This document shows, piece by piece, positions 17,107 to 26,001 of a stretch of 64,000 bases of DNA. This DNA comes from Thalassobius vesicularis. Its GTDB lineage: Bacteria > Pseudomonadota > Alphaproteobacteria > Rhodobacterales > Rhodobacteraceae. Within the stretch, counting starts at the first letter, position 1, and each line of letters starts with the position of its first letter. A program made the position numbers and the translations under genes. The DNA lies in the NCBI RefSeq assembly GCF_004799325.1, contig NZ_SSMD01000010.1:62001-126000 (forward strand). Reading direction: 5' to 3'. The notes below the pieces were generated by a model. It was given only the letters and a program-made list of their open reading frames with translations, had not been told where the DNA came from and did no database searches.

Positions 17107-17883
17107 ATGACTTACGCCACCATTCTCACCTCGATCGAGGGGCCCGTCGGCCTGATCCGGCTGAACCGCCCCGAGGCGCTGAACGCGCTGAACACCCAGA
17201 TCACTACCGAGTTGGGCCAGGCGCTGAGCGCCTTTGAAGAGGACGACGCCATCGGCGCCATCGTGATCACCGGCTCGGACGCGGCCTTTGCCGCCGGGGC
17301 CGATATCAAGGAGCTGAAGGACAAGACCTTTGCCGATGTCTATGCCGAACAACTGATCACCAAGACCTGGGAACGCGCCGCGTCCTGCCGCAAGCCGGTG
17401 ATCGCCGCCGTGTCGGGCCATGCGGTGGGCGGCGGCTGCGAATTGGCGCTGATGTGCGATATCGTCATCGCGTCCGAAACCGCGCGCTTTGCCCTGCCGG
17501 AAACGCTGATCGGCGTCATCCCCGGCGCGGGCGGCACGCAGCGGCTGACACGCATCGTCGGCAAGGCCATCGCGATGGACATGATCCTGTCAGGTCGCGC
17601 GCTGGGGGCTGAGGAGGCCCTGGCGCATGGTCTGGTCAGCCGCGTCGCCCCGCTGGACAGCTACCTGCCCGACGCGCTGGCGCTGGCGGCGAAAATCGCG
17701 GCCTCGTCCCGGCCCATCGTCATGCTGGCGAAAGAGGCGGTGAACCACGCCTACGAAACCCACCTGGCCGAGGGCATCTACCTCGAGCGCCGGCTGCTCT
17801 ATTCCACTTTCGCCACCGAGGACCGGCGGGAGGGGATGACCGCGTTTTCAGAGAAACGCAAACCCGTCTTCACCAACCGCTGA
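17107..17883 (+). CDS. Enoyl-CoA hydratase
   Basis: This crotonase-fold protein of 258 residues has the oxyanion-hole segment AFAAGADIKEL and the two catalytic Glu positions, IVIASE and FALPETLIG. It hydrates 2-enoyl-CoA to 3-hydroxyacyl-CoA. I prefer ATG 17107 to ATG 17092 because it gives the family's usual 258 residues and has GGACGGA upstream. It probably acts after the acyl-CoA dehydrogenases in ring or chain beta-oxidation, and precedes the second TRAP operon by 63 bp. Confidence 0.9.
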   Translation: MTYATILTSIEGPVGLIRLNRPEALNALNTQITTELGQALSAFEEDDAIGAIVITGSDAAFAAGADIKELKDKTFADVYAEQLITKTWERAASCRKPVIAAVSGHAVGGGCELALMCDIVIASETARFALPETLIGVIPGAGGTQRLTRIVGKAIAMDMILSGRALGAEEALAHGLVSRVAPLDSYLPDALALAAKIAASSRPIVMLAKEAVNHAYETHLAEGIYLERRLLYSTFATEDRREGMTAFSEKRKPVFTNR

Positions 17884-17946
17884 CCCCGCGCGGGCAGCGG
17901 TCATCCAACAGCCGGGCCAACCCGGCATTCTCTCAGGGAGGAGAAT

Positions 17947-19011
17947 ATGTTCATGAAGAAAACCATCACCGGGCTGACCGCCTCGGCCGTTCTGGCCGGT
18001 GTGATCTCGACCGCAACCGTTCTGACCGCGCCCGCCGTCCAGGCGGCCGAGGTCGACGGCCCCAAGGTCAAGTGGCTGGTCTCGCTGTGGGGCGCGCGTC
18101 GCGGCTTCACCGAGGGCACCGAGGGGCTGAAGGAATACCTGGCCGCCAAGACTGACGGCAATTTCGAGCTGGACCTGCAATATGGCGGCGTGCTGTCGGA
18201 CCCCAAGGAAAACATCGACGGCCTGCAACTGGGCGCGTTCGAAATGGCGACCGTGTGCTCGTTCTACCACCCCGACAAGACCCCGGCGACCACCGGCCTG
18301 AACCTGGCTTTCCTGCCGCTGCCCAGCTTTGAGGTGCAGTACAAGGTCTATGCCGAATACATGAAGCACCCCGCCGTGCAGGCTGAATGGGCCAAGTGGA
18401 ACGCCACGCCGCTGATGTCGGCGCTGATGCCGAACTATGAAATCATGGGCAAGGGCGATGCACCGGCGGCTCTGGCCGATTGGTCGGGCAAGCGCCTGAA
18501 CGCTTCGGGCGGCCATGCGGAATTGGTGGGCGCGATCGGCGCCATCGCCTCGACCGTACCGGCGCCGGATCTGTATTCCTCGCTGGAGCGCGGCGCGGTG
18601 GACGGGATCGTCTATCCCTACACCTACGCCTTCACCGCCTACCGTTTCCACGAGCTGTCGAACTGGGTCACCGATCACTGGAACCTGGGCACCGTGCAGT
18701 GCAACATCGCGGCCAATACCGACGCGTACAATTCCCTGCCCGATCAGTACAAAGCCCTGCTGAGCGAAGCCATCCCCGCTGCCTATGCCTACCAGATCGA
18801 GAAATACGCCGAGATCGACAAGGCCAGCGAGGAAGAATTCGCCAAGCGCAATCTGACCCGCATCCCGCTGACCGACGAGATCAGCGCAGCGCTGAAGGCC
18901 GCTGTTGCCCCCAGCTGGCAGAAATGGGTGGACGAGGCCAACGCCAAGGGCCTGCCCGGTCAGGAACTGCTGGACCTGATCCTGTCGTCCGCTGACGCGG
19001 CTGCCAAGTAA
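17947..19011 (+). CDS. TRAP transporter substrate-binding protein
   Basis: This 354-residue secreted binding protein has a long signal peptide (cleavage near VQAAEV, about residue 34). It belongs to a DctP branch different from the one at 4653. The segment WGARRGFTEGTEGLKEYLA and the SLERGAVDGIVYP block, with an Asp/Glu-rich pocket edge, are typical of the family. GGGAGGAG lies just before the ATG. It feeds the DctQ/DctM pair that follows. Position beside bad/ali genes suggests an alicyclic or aromatic carboxylate, but this is inference. Confidence 0.9.
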   Translation: MFMKKTITGLTASAVLAGVISTATVLTAPAVQAAEVDGPKVKWLVSLWGARRGFTEGTEGLKEYLAAKTDGNFELDLQYGGVLSDPKENIDGLQLGAFEMATVCSFYHPDKTPATTGLNLAFLPLPSFEVQYKVYAEYMKHPAVQAEWAKWNATPLMSALMPNYEIMGKGDAPAALADWSGKRLNASGGHAELVGAIGAIASTVPAPDLYSSLERGAVDGIVYPYTYAFTAYRFHELSNWVTDHWNLGTVQCNIAANTDAYNSLPDQYKALLSEAIPAAYAYQIEKYAEIDKASEEEFAKRNLTRIPLTDEISAALKAAVAPSWQKWVDEANAKGLPGQELLDLILSSADAAAK

Positions 19012-19072
19012 ACCCTCTCGATCACCGCTGGCGGGGTGCGCCCCGCCAGCCTCACCCTCGGGGGAGTATTCA

Positions 19073-19636
19073 ATGCAAAACCTGATTGCGGCCCTGGACA
19101 GGGGCCTGTCTCCGATCGAGCGCGGCTTTGCCCTGCTCGCTGGCCTGTGCGCGATGCTGGTCATGGCGATGGTCTGCGCCGAAGTGCTGGGCCGCAGCCT
19201 GTTCAATCATCCGTTCCGCGGCACCATCGATATCGTTGAACAGTTGATGGCCATCATCGTCGCGATGGGCATCGCCTATTGCCAAAGCCATTTCGGCAAC
19301 GTCCGCATGACCCTGCTGTCGAACCGCCTGAACGGCCGCGCGCAATGGCTGTCCGAGACCTTCGCCCTGCTGATCGCCTGGCTGGTTGCGCTGGCATTGA
19401 CCAAGGGCAGCTACCTGAACCTGATGCGCGCCTTGCGCAACGGAGGCGACACGCCGGAAATCCGCATCCCTTTGTGGATCGGCATCGCCGTCGTCACCTG
19501 CGCGCTGGGTCTGCTGCTGATCCGCATCTCGATCCAGCTGGCCGAGGCCCTGCGCCTGGTCGCACAGCCGAAATCCGGCTCCAGCGTCTTTGCGCATATG
19601 ACCGACGACGCCATCGAAACCAACCCCTATGAATGA
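19073..19636 (+). CDS. TRAP transporter small permease (DctQ family)
   Basis: This 187-residue protein has four hydrophobic helices and is the small membrane subunit of the second TRAP system. The segment SLFNHPFRGTIDIVEQLMA between helices 1 and 2 is typical of DctQ. GGGGAG precedes the ATG by 6 bases. The binding-protein gene lies 61 bp upstream and the large permease 10 bp downstream. Confidence 0.9.
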   Translation: MQNLIAALDRGLSPIERGFALLAGLCAMLVMAMVCAEVLGRSLFNHPFRGTIDIVEQLMAIIVAMGIAYCQSHFGNVRMTLLSNRLNGRAQWLSETFALLIAWLVALALTKGSYLNLMRALRNGGDTPEIRIPLWIGIAVVTCALGLLLIRISIQLAEALRLVAQPKSGSSVFAHMTDDAIETNPYE

Positions 19637-19646
19637 GAGCTGAGCC

Positions 19647-20945
19647 ATGGATCCGATCACACTGGGAATTCTGGGCGTCGCCTGCCTGATCGTGCTGGTG
19701 GTGCTGGGCGTGCCGGTGGCCTTTGCCTCGGCCTTTACCGGCATCGCCGGGATGATGATCATCCGCGGGGAAACCGTCGGCATCGGCCTGTCGGGTATCA
19801 TCCCCTACGCCAACTCGGCCAGCTATGCGCTGAGCGTGCTGCCGCTGTTCGTCGCCATCGGCTTTCTGGCCATGCATGCGGGCATCACCACCGCCGCCTA
19901 TGACGCCGCCCGCAAATGGGTGGGCCGCGCGCCGGGTGGGCTGGCCACTGCCACCATCTTTGCCAGCGCGGGCTTTGCCGCCGTGTCTGGTGCCTCGACC
20001 GCATCAACCGCCGTGTTCACCCGTCTGGCCCTGCCCGAGATGGAGGCGCGCGGCTATGACAAGACCCTTGCCGCGGGCGTCGTCGCCGTGGGCGGCACGC
20101 TGGCCGCGCTGATCCCGCCCTCTGCCATTCTGGTCATCTACGGCATCATCGTCGAGCAATCCGTCGCGCAATTGCTGCTGGCGGGCCTGCTGCCGGGGCT
20201 GCTGTCGATGGGGGTCTATGTGGCCGTCATCTGGATCGTGGTGAAACTGAACCCCAACCTGGCGCCGGTCGAACCCTCGACCAGCTTTGCCGAGAAACTG
20301 GCGGCCTTGCCCAAGGTCTCGGGCGTGTTCGCGGTGGTCGGCGTGATCCTGGGCGGCATCTATTTCGGCTGGATGACCCCGACCGAATCCGCCGGTGTCG
20401 CAACCGCAATCATCCTGGTGATGGCCCTGTTCAAACGGCTCAGCCTGCGCGACATGGGCAACGGGTTGCTGGACACGATCCGCACCACGGCGATGATCTT
20501 CATGGTGATCTGGGGCGTCATGATCTTTGTGCGCTTCCTGGCTTTCACCGGCCTGCCTGCCCATGTCACCGATCTGGTGATCGGCCTAGACGTGCCGCGC
20601 TTTGTGATCCTGCTGGGCATCATCGTGATGTACCTGCTTATGGGCATGATCCTGGACGGTCTGGGCATGATGATGCTGACGCTGCCGGTGGTGTTTCCCG
20701 CCATCGTCGGCCTTGGCTACGATCCGATCTGGTTCGGCATCCTGCTGGTCAAGCTGATCGAGATCGGCGTGGTGACCCCGCCTGTTGGCCTCAATTGCTA
20801 CGTCGTCAACGGCATCCGTCCCGACATCCCGCTGGAAAGCGTGTTCAAGGGCGTCACCCCCTTCCTGATCGGAGAGATCTTCATCATCGCGGTGATCATC
20901 CTCTTCCCCGATTTCATCCTGCTGCTGCCGCGCATGATGAACTGA
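19647..20945 (+). CDS. TRAP transporter large permease (DctM family)
   Basis: This 432-residue membrane protein has about 12 helices. Signatures are GGTLAALIPPSAILVIYGII and LIEIGVVTPPVGLNCYVVNG, matching DctM subunits that couple Na+ flow to uptake. It ends the second TRAP operon: an intrinsic-terminator-like hairpin lies 5 bp after the stop. Confidence 0.92.
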   Translation: MDPITLGILGVACLIVLVVLGVPVAFASAFTGIAGMMIIRGETVGIGLSGIIPYANSASYALSVLPLFVAIGFLAMHAGITTAAYDAARKWVGRAPGGLATATIFASAGFAAVSGASTASTAVFTRLALPEMEARGYDKTLAAGVVAVGGTLAALIPPSAILVIYGIIVEQSVAQLLLAGLLPGLLSMGVYVAVIWIVVKLNPNLAPVEPSTSFAEKLAALPKVSGVFAVVGVILGGIYFGWMTPTESAGVATAIILVMALFKRLSLRDMGNGLLDTIRTTAMIFMVIWGVMIFVRFLAFTGLPAHVTDLVIGLDVPRFVILLGIIVMYLLMGMILDGLGMMMLTLPVVFPAIVGLGYDPIWFGILLVKLIEIGVVTPPVGLNCYVVNGIRPDIPLESVFKGVTPFLIGEIFIIAVIILFPDFILLLPRMMN

Positions 20946-20949
20946 CTCA

Positions 20950-20976
20950 AACGGCCCCCACGCGAGGCCGTTTTTT
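20950..20976 (+). terminator. Intrinsic terminator after TRAP operon 2
   Basis: The stem AACGGCC (20950-20956) / GGCCGTT (20966-20972) with a 9-base loop is followed by a T-run to 20976. It sits between the dctM-type stop (20945) and the ribosome binding site of the SDR gene (start 20989). Transcripts may therefore be attenuated before the SDR. Confidence 0.7.
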
Positions 20977-20988
20977 CCCGGAGGATCC

Positions 20989-21732
20989 ATGACAGAAACC
21001 GCTTTCATCACCGGAGCCGCCGACGGGATCGGCTGGCAACTGGCGCAACTCTTTGCCGCGCGGGGATACTCCGTCGCGCTGGCCGATCTGGATGGTGAGA
21101 AGGCCGCGCAGCGCGCCGCCAGCCTGGGGCCAACCCATCTGGGCCTGGCCTGCAACGTCACTGATGAGGAGGCCGTCACGGCCGCCATCGCCGAGACCGT
21201 CGCGCGCTTTGGCCGTCTGGACGTCGCCGTCAACAATGCCGGGATCGGCGACACCAGCGCCCCGACGTTGGAACAAACTGCCGCCCATTTTCGCCGCGTC
21301 ACCGATGTGCACCTGACCGGCACCTTCCTTGTCTCGCAAGCAGCGGCGCGGGTGATGGGGCCGGGCGGCGCCATCGTCAACTTCGCCTCGATTGCCGGGC
21401 TGGTCGGCCTGCCGCGGCGCAACGCCTATGGCGCGGCCAAGGCCGGGATCATCGCGATGACCAAGTCGATGGGGGCCGAATGGGCGCCGCAGGGCATCCG
21501 GGTGAACGCCGTGGCCCCCGGCTACGTGCGCACCGCCCTGGTCGAGAAACTGATCGCCGAAGGGCTGCTGGACGCCGATGCCATCACCCGGCGCACCCCG
21601 ATCGGGCGGATGTTGACTCCGCTGGAGGTGGCCGAGGCGGTGTATTTCCTCGCCTCCCCCGCGGCGTCGGGCATCACCGGAACCACCCTGTCCGTTGATG
21701 GCGGCTGGACCGCGATGGGCGCCGCTATCTGA
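20989..21732 (+). CDS. SDR oxidoreductase
   Basis: This 247-residue short-chain dehydrogenase has TGAADGIGWQLA as cofactor loop, VNNAGIGD and catalytic YGAAKAG. CGGAGG precedes the ATG. It is read in the same direction as the TRAP genes but behind a terminator, so its expression may be lower. The substrate is unknown; a hydroxy intermediate of the imported acid is likely. Its last 8 bp overlap the convergent NIPSNAP gene. Confidence 0.85.
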   Translation: MTETAFITGAADGIGWQLAQLFAARGYSVALADLDGEKAAQRAASLGPTHLGLACNVTDEEAVTAAIAETVARFGRLDVAVNNAGIGDTSAPTLEQTAAHFRRVTDVHLTGTFLVSQAAARVMGPGGAIVNFASIAGLVGLPRRNAYGAAKAGIIAMTKSMGAEWAPQGIRVNAVAPGYVRTALVEKLIAEGLLDADAITRRTPIGRMLTPLEVAEAVYFLASPAASGITGTTLSVDGGWTAMGAAI

Positions 21733-22300
21733 GCGGCGAGCAACTGACCGCGCGCAGCAATTCATGCCGCTGCGCGCCCGCAGCCGAGACCATCGGATCG
21801 CCCGCCCCATGCCGGTAGAGCGTCACCACCTGCCCCGGATCTTCGCCCGAAACCACGCGCCAACGGCCCAGCATCTCGGCCTCACTTCGCGCGGTGCCCA
21901 GCGTCAGCGCCAGATACCCGTCGGCGAACAGCGGCACGCCGACGCCATGCGCCGGATGGGTCTGCCGACGCGCCGAAACCACCGCGCTGAGCGTCTCAGA
22001 CCCCTCCTCCAGCGCCATCAGCCGGTTGGCCTGCGCCACGATCAGCGGAAATCCTTTCGGCACGAAGCCCTTGTTCCAGTCGGCATCACCCGCCAGACCG
22101 GCGCGACAGGCCAGCCGCTCGGACAGGCTTTCATAGACCCACAGGTGATACAGCCGGTTCAACGCCCCGCTGTCAGTCAGCCAATAGCCCGCCATCGGCA
22201 AATGCCGCGTCACGTATTGCACGCCGTCGCGGCAGAACCTGTCCAGATAGGCCGGCCCCTGCCCGGGCATCAGGTCATAGGCGCGTAGCTCGTAGATCAT
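21725..22300 (-). CDS. NIPSNAP-family protein
   Basis: This 191-residue protein starts with MIYELRAYDLMPGQGPAYLDRF, the typical opening of the NIPSNAP ferredoxin-like fold, and has the repeated RLYHLWVYESLSERLACRA pattern. These small alpha/beta-barrel proteins are often found with catabolic genes; their biochemical function is not settled. It is convergent with the SDR and upstream of the AraC gene. Confidence 0.8.
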   Translation of the reverse strand: MIYELRAYDLMPGQGPAYLDRFCRDGVQYVTRHLPMAGYWLTDSGALNRLYHLWVYESLSERLACRAGLAGDADWNKGFVPKGFPLIVAQANRLMALEEGSETLSAVVSARRQTHPAHGVGVPLFADGYLALTLGTARSEAEMLGRWRVVSGEDPGQVVTLYRHGAGDPMVSAAGAQRHELLRAVSCSPLR

Positions 22301-22376
22301 GGGAACCCTCCGTTTCGGGCCACCTTGCCCCGCGCCTGTCCGGGCGCCAATGGACGATCCGACCGAAGGCTTGCAC

Positions 22377-23288
22377 TCAGGGTGTCGCCACCTGCCGCAG
22401 CGCGCTGTTTTCGTCGCGATACGCCCCCGGCGGCCGCCCGACGCGCTGCGAGAAGAAGCGGCTGAAATAAGCCGGATCTTCGAAACCCAGCTCGTAGCCG
22501 ATCTCGGCCACGGTCATTTCCATGTAGATCAGGTAGCGCTTGGCCTCGATGATCAGGCGCTCATGCAACAACTCGGACGAGGTTTTCCCCGCCCGCGCCT
22601 TGCACGCCTGATTGAGCCGCTGCGTGCTGACCCCCAGCGCGCGGGCGTAGAACTCCAGCCCTTTTTCCTCGCGGAAATGGTTCTCCAGCGCTTCGCGATA
22701 GCGGCACAGCAGATCGTAATCGCGATCCCCGACCGAGGGCATGTTCGGCGCGCGGGCATTGCGCAGTCGCATCAGTGCAACCAGAACCCGCAGGAAGTGA
22801 GCCTGGATCGCCACCCGCCGCCCCGGCGCGGACCAGACATATTCACGGTTCAGCCAGCCAAACGCGTCGATCACCCCCTCGACCGAAACACCGCTGCCCT
22901 CCAACGGGTAAACCTGCGGCGCGGCCAGCACCTCCAACAGCCGTGCATCACCTTGCGAAACCGACGTGGCAAAGGTCGAGGCCGCGGTGATGACTGTGCC
23001 ATCCGTGCCCGGGCTGAACTGGATTTCGTGCACCATCGCCGAAGGGATCACCATGATCGACAGCGTGGGAATCTCGAATTCCTGCATCTCGACGATCAGC
23101 TTGCCGCCACCGCGTTCCACCAACAGGATTTGCACATGATCGGGGTGAGCATGGGCACGAATTGTCCAATCATGCGCGCCGCTACGCTCGCGGATCGGCT
23201 CGACATGCAGGAAATTCAACTCGACATCGCTGAGTTGGTCTCCGTACAGATAATAACGCGGAATAGCGATTTTGCGTGTTGCGGTCAT
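22377..23288 (-). CDS. AraC-family transcriptional regulator, cupin plus HTH
   Basis: This 303-residue regulator has an N-terminal cupin ligand domain (HAHPDHVQILLVERGGGKL, about residues 42-60) and a C-terminal double HTH with AEIGYELGFEDPAYFSRFFS. It resembles PobR/HpaA-type activators of aromatic-acid genes. I chose ATG 23288 because a purine-rich GGGGAGGGGG lies upstream; the longer frame to 23420 crosses the promoter. It is divergent from the flavoprotein operon at 23432, its likely target. Confidence 0.87.
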   Translation of the reverse strand: MTATRKIAIPRYYLYGDQLSDVELNFLHVEPIRERSGAHDWTIRAHAHPDHVQILLVERGGGKLIVEMQEFEIPTLSIMVIPSAMVHEIQFSPGTDGTVITAASTFATSVSQGDARLLEVLAAPQVYPLEGSGVSVEGVIDAFGWLNREYVWSAPGRRVAIQAHFLRVLVALMRLRNARAPNMPSVGDRDYDLLCRYREALENHFREEKGLEFYARALGVSTQRLNQACKARAGKTSSELLHERLIIEAKRYLIYMEMTVAEIGYELGFEDPAYFSRFFSQRVGRPPGAYRDENSALRQVATP

Positions 23289-23431
23289 GGCGGCCCCCTC
23301 CCCTTGGGGCGGTGCGCAGGGGCATAGCCTGACGCCACCGAATTGTGCAACAAAAATCCACGGTCGTCCATTCGCCTGAACGCCTGCCCCTGCGATACCG
23401 ATCCCACAATCGCGGGACATGGGAGGAGCGA
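23289..23431. promoter_or_regulatory. Divergent promoter region, AraC gene and flavoprotein operon
   Basis: This 143-bp gap lies between the divergent starts at 23288 and 23432. It should hold the operator of the AraC-type activator. I see a good ribosome binding site (GGGAGGAG) for the right gene but no clear direct repeat that I could name as the binding site. Confidence 0.35.
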
Positions 23432-25117
23432 ATGACGGCGAAAATGGAATGCGACGTGCTGGTGATCGGCTCGGGCGCGGGCGGGCTGTCCACGGCAGTG
23501 ACGGCCGCCAAGCACGGGCTGAAAGTAATCGTGGTCGAAAAGGCGCCCGTCTTCGGGGGCACCACGGCCTTTTCCGGCGGCGTGCTGTGGATCCCGTGCA
23601 ATGCGCATGGCGGTGCCAAGGACACGCGCGAGGCGGCCATCACCTACATGAAGGCCGAGACCGGCAACTTCTATCAGGCCGATGCGGTCGAGGCGTTTCT
23701 GGACGCTGGCCCCAAGATGCTGAAGTTCTTCGAGGCCGAAACGGCCGTGAAATTCATCCCCACGCTGTACCCCGATTACCACCCCGATCAGCCAGGCGGG
23801 GTCGAAATCGGACGCTCGGTTCTGGCCGCGCCGTTTGATACCTCGGTGCTGGGCAAGGACCTGAAACGCCTGCGACCGCCACTGGCGACGATCACGTTCA
23901 TGGGGATGATGTTCAACTCGTCCAATGCCGACATCAAACACTTCTTCAACGCCACCAAGTCCCTTAAATCATTCACTTATGTGACCCGTCGGCTGCTGGC
24001 GCATTTCCTGGAGGTCGCCCGCTACGGACGCGGCACCAAGGTTACCTCGGGCAACGCATTGGCCGCGCGGCTGGCCAAAAGCTGCTTTGATCTGGGCATC
24101 CCGATCCACACCGACACCCCCGCCGAAGAGCTGCTGAGCGACGCCGGTCGCATCACGGGCGCACGGGTTCGGATGGACGACCAGCCCGTCACGATCACCG
24201 CCCGCAAGGGTGTCGTGCTGGCCGCCGGTGGCTTTGCTCAGGATCTGGAGCGTATCCGCCGCGCCTACCCGCATCTGGCCCGAGGGGGCGAGCATTTTTC
24301 TCCGGTGCCCGACGCCAATACCGGCGACGGCATCACGCTGGGCCAGTCGGTGGGCGGCAAGTTCGACACGCATTTCGCGGCCACATCGGCCTGGATGCCG
24401 GTCAGCAAGGTGCCCACGGGCGGCGGCAAATACACGCCGTTCCCGCACCTGCTGGACCGCTACAAACCCGGTATCATCGCCGTTCTGGCCAACGGTCGCC
24501 GCTTCACCAACGAAAGCGAAAGCTATCACGACGTCGGCGCGGCCCTGATCGCCGCCTGCGATGGGCAGACCGAGACCGCCTGCTGGCTGATCGCCGATCG
24601 CCCCACCATCCGCAAATACGGGTTGGGTTTCGCCAAGCCCGCGCCGGTGCCGCTGGGGACCTATCTGCGCAATGGCTACCTGAAATCCGGCAAGACTCTC
24701 GCCGATCTGGCCCGCGCCTGCGGCATCGACGCGGCCAGGCTGGAGGCCACCATCGCCGCCTACAACAAGGACGCGGTGAACGGACAGGACCCGGCGTTCC
24801 ACAAGGGCTCAACCGCTTTCAACCGTTATCTGGCCGATCCCGAGCACAAACCCAACCCCTGCGTCGGCCCGGTGGCCGAGGGGCCGTTCTATGCCGTAAA
24901 GGTCGTCATGGGCGATCTGGGCACGTTCGACGGGCTGGAAACCACGGTCGAGGGGCAGGTTCTGGACGCGCAAAACCAACCCATCGCGGGGCTTTATGCC
25001 GTGGGAAATGACCGTGCCTCGATCATGGGGGGGAACTACCCCGGCGCGGGCATCACCTTGGGCCCGGCCATGACATTCGGCTACATCACCGGCCGCCATC
25101 TGGCAGGTGTGAAATGA
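23432..25117 (+). CDS. FAD-dependent oxidoreductase, 3-ketosteroid delta1-dehydrogenase-like
   Basis: This 561-residue flavoprotein has the Rossmann FAD motif VLVIGSGAGGLSTAV near residue 10, the loop GGTTAFSGG, and the C-terminal FAD segment GLYAVGNDRASIMGGNYPGAG, all typical of the KstD / fumarate-reductase flavoprotein branch. Such enzymes insert a double bond next to a ring ketone, or reduce one. It would fit the alicyclic theme of the region. The ATG follows GGGAGGAG. Its stop overlaps the next SDR start (ATGA). Confidence 0.85.
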   Translation: MTAKMECDVLVIGSGAGGLSTAVTAAKHGLKVIVVEKAPVFGGTTAFSGGVLWIPCNAHGGAKDTREAAITYMKAETGNFYQADAVEAFLDAGPKMLKFFEAETAVKFIPTLYPDYHPDQPGGVEIGRSVLAAPFDTSVLGKDLKRLRPPLATITFMGMMFNSSNADIKHFFNATKSLKSFTYVTRRLLAHFLEVARYGRGTKVTSGNALAARLAKSCFDLGIPIHTDTPAEELLSDAGRITGARVRMDDQPVTITARKGVVLAAGGFAQDLERIRRAYPHLARGGEHFSPVPDANTGDGITLGQSVGGKFDTHFAATSAWMPVSKVPTGGGKYTPFPHLLDRYKPGIIAVLANGRRFTNESESYHDVGAALIAACDGQTETACWLIADRPTIRKYGLGFAKPAPVPLGTYLRNGYLKSGKTLADLARACGIDAARLEATIAAYNKDAVNGQDPAFHKGSTAFNRYLADPEHKPNPCVGPVAEGPFYAVKVVMGDLGTFDGLETTVEGQVLDAQNQPIAGLYAVGNDRASIMGGNYPGAGITLGPAMTFGYITGRHLAGVK

Positions 25118-25917
25118 GCGGCGCGGGCATGGACTGGCTGGGCCTGAACGGCAAGATCGTCGTCATCACGGGCGGCTCTGGCGGGATCGGGCGTGCCTGC
25201 ATGCGCGGCTTTCACGCTGCCGGGGCGCGGGTCGTTGCGCTGGATTACGACCCGGCAGATGCCGAGGCCGCAGCACGCGAAACCGACCGCTCGACCGAGC
25301 GCGCGATGGGCATCGGATGCGACGTGTCCAACCCGGCCAGCGTGGCCAAGGCAGGGCAAGTGGTCGCCGACTGGGGCGGTGCGGACGTTCTGATCAACAA
25401 CGCCGGAATCCTGCGGCCCGGGCATCTGGACATGCTGGCCTTGGGCGACTGGCAACGGATGCTGGAGGTGAACCTGAACGGTTGCCTGCTGGCCGCGCAA
25501 AGCTTTGGCCAGCAGATGATGGCCAAGGGCGGCGGTGCCATCGTGCATGTCGCCTCGATCGCTGCGACGCAGCCGCAACCGTTTTCGGGCGCCTACAGCT
25601 CGGGCAAGGCGGCGGTGTCGATGCTGTCGCGGCAACTGGCGTTTGAATGGGGGCCAAAGGGCATCCGTTCGAACTGCGTCAGCCCGGGGTTGGTGGTCAC
25701 GCCCATGTCTCAAGCGTTCTACGCCGACGAAATGGTCAAACAAGCACGCGAGGCTTGCGTGCCGCTGGGCCGCATCGGCCGCCCCGAGGATATCGCAAAC
25801 GCCGCGATCTACCTGGCCAGCGCGGGGGCAAGCTATGTCAACGGGCAAGAGATCGTCGTCGACGGCGGCCTGTCGCAAACACTGATGTCACACGTCCCGC
25901 GCCCGGGGTTCGGCTGA
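25114..25917 (+). CDS. SDR oxidoreductase coupled to the flavoprotein
   Basis: This 267-residue short-chain dehydrogenase has TGGSGGIGRAC, INNAGILRPG and catalytic YSSGKAA. Its start overlaps the flavoprotein stop by 4 bp, so both belong to the AraC-controlled operon. The pair could interconvert ring alcohol, ketone and enone. The substrate is unknown. Confidence 0.86.
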   Translation: MSGAGMDWLGLNGKIVVITGGSGGIGRACMRGFHAAGARVVALDYDPADAEAAARETDRSTERAMGIGCDVSNPASVAKAGQVVADWGGADVLINNAGILRPGHLDMLALGDWQRMLEVNLNGCLLAAQSFGQQMMAKGGGAIVHVASIAATQPQPFSGAYSSGKAAVSMLSRQLAFEWGPKGIRSNCVSPGLVVTPMSQAFYADEMVKQAREACVPLGRIGRPEDIANAAIYLASAGASYVNGQEIVVDGGLSQTLMSHVPRPGFG

Positions 25918-26001
25918 CCGATTGCACCGCCGCGTCCCCCGCAGTCAGGCTTGACTCTTGCGGGCGCGGCGGCTCCTCTTTGCCCGAAAGGCAGGGACGC
26001 G

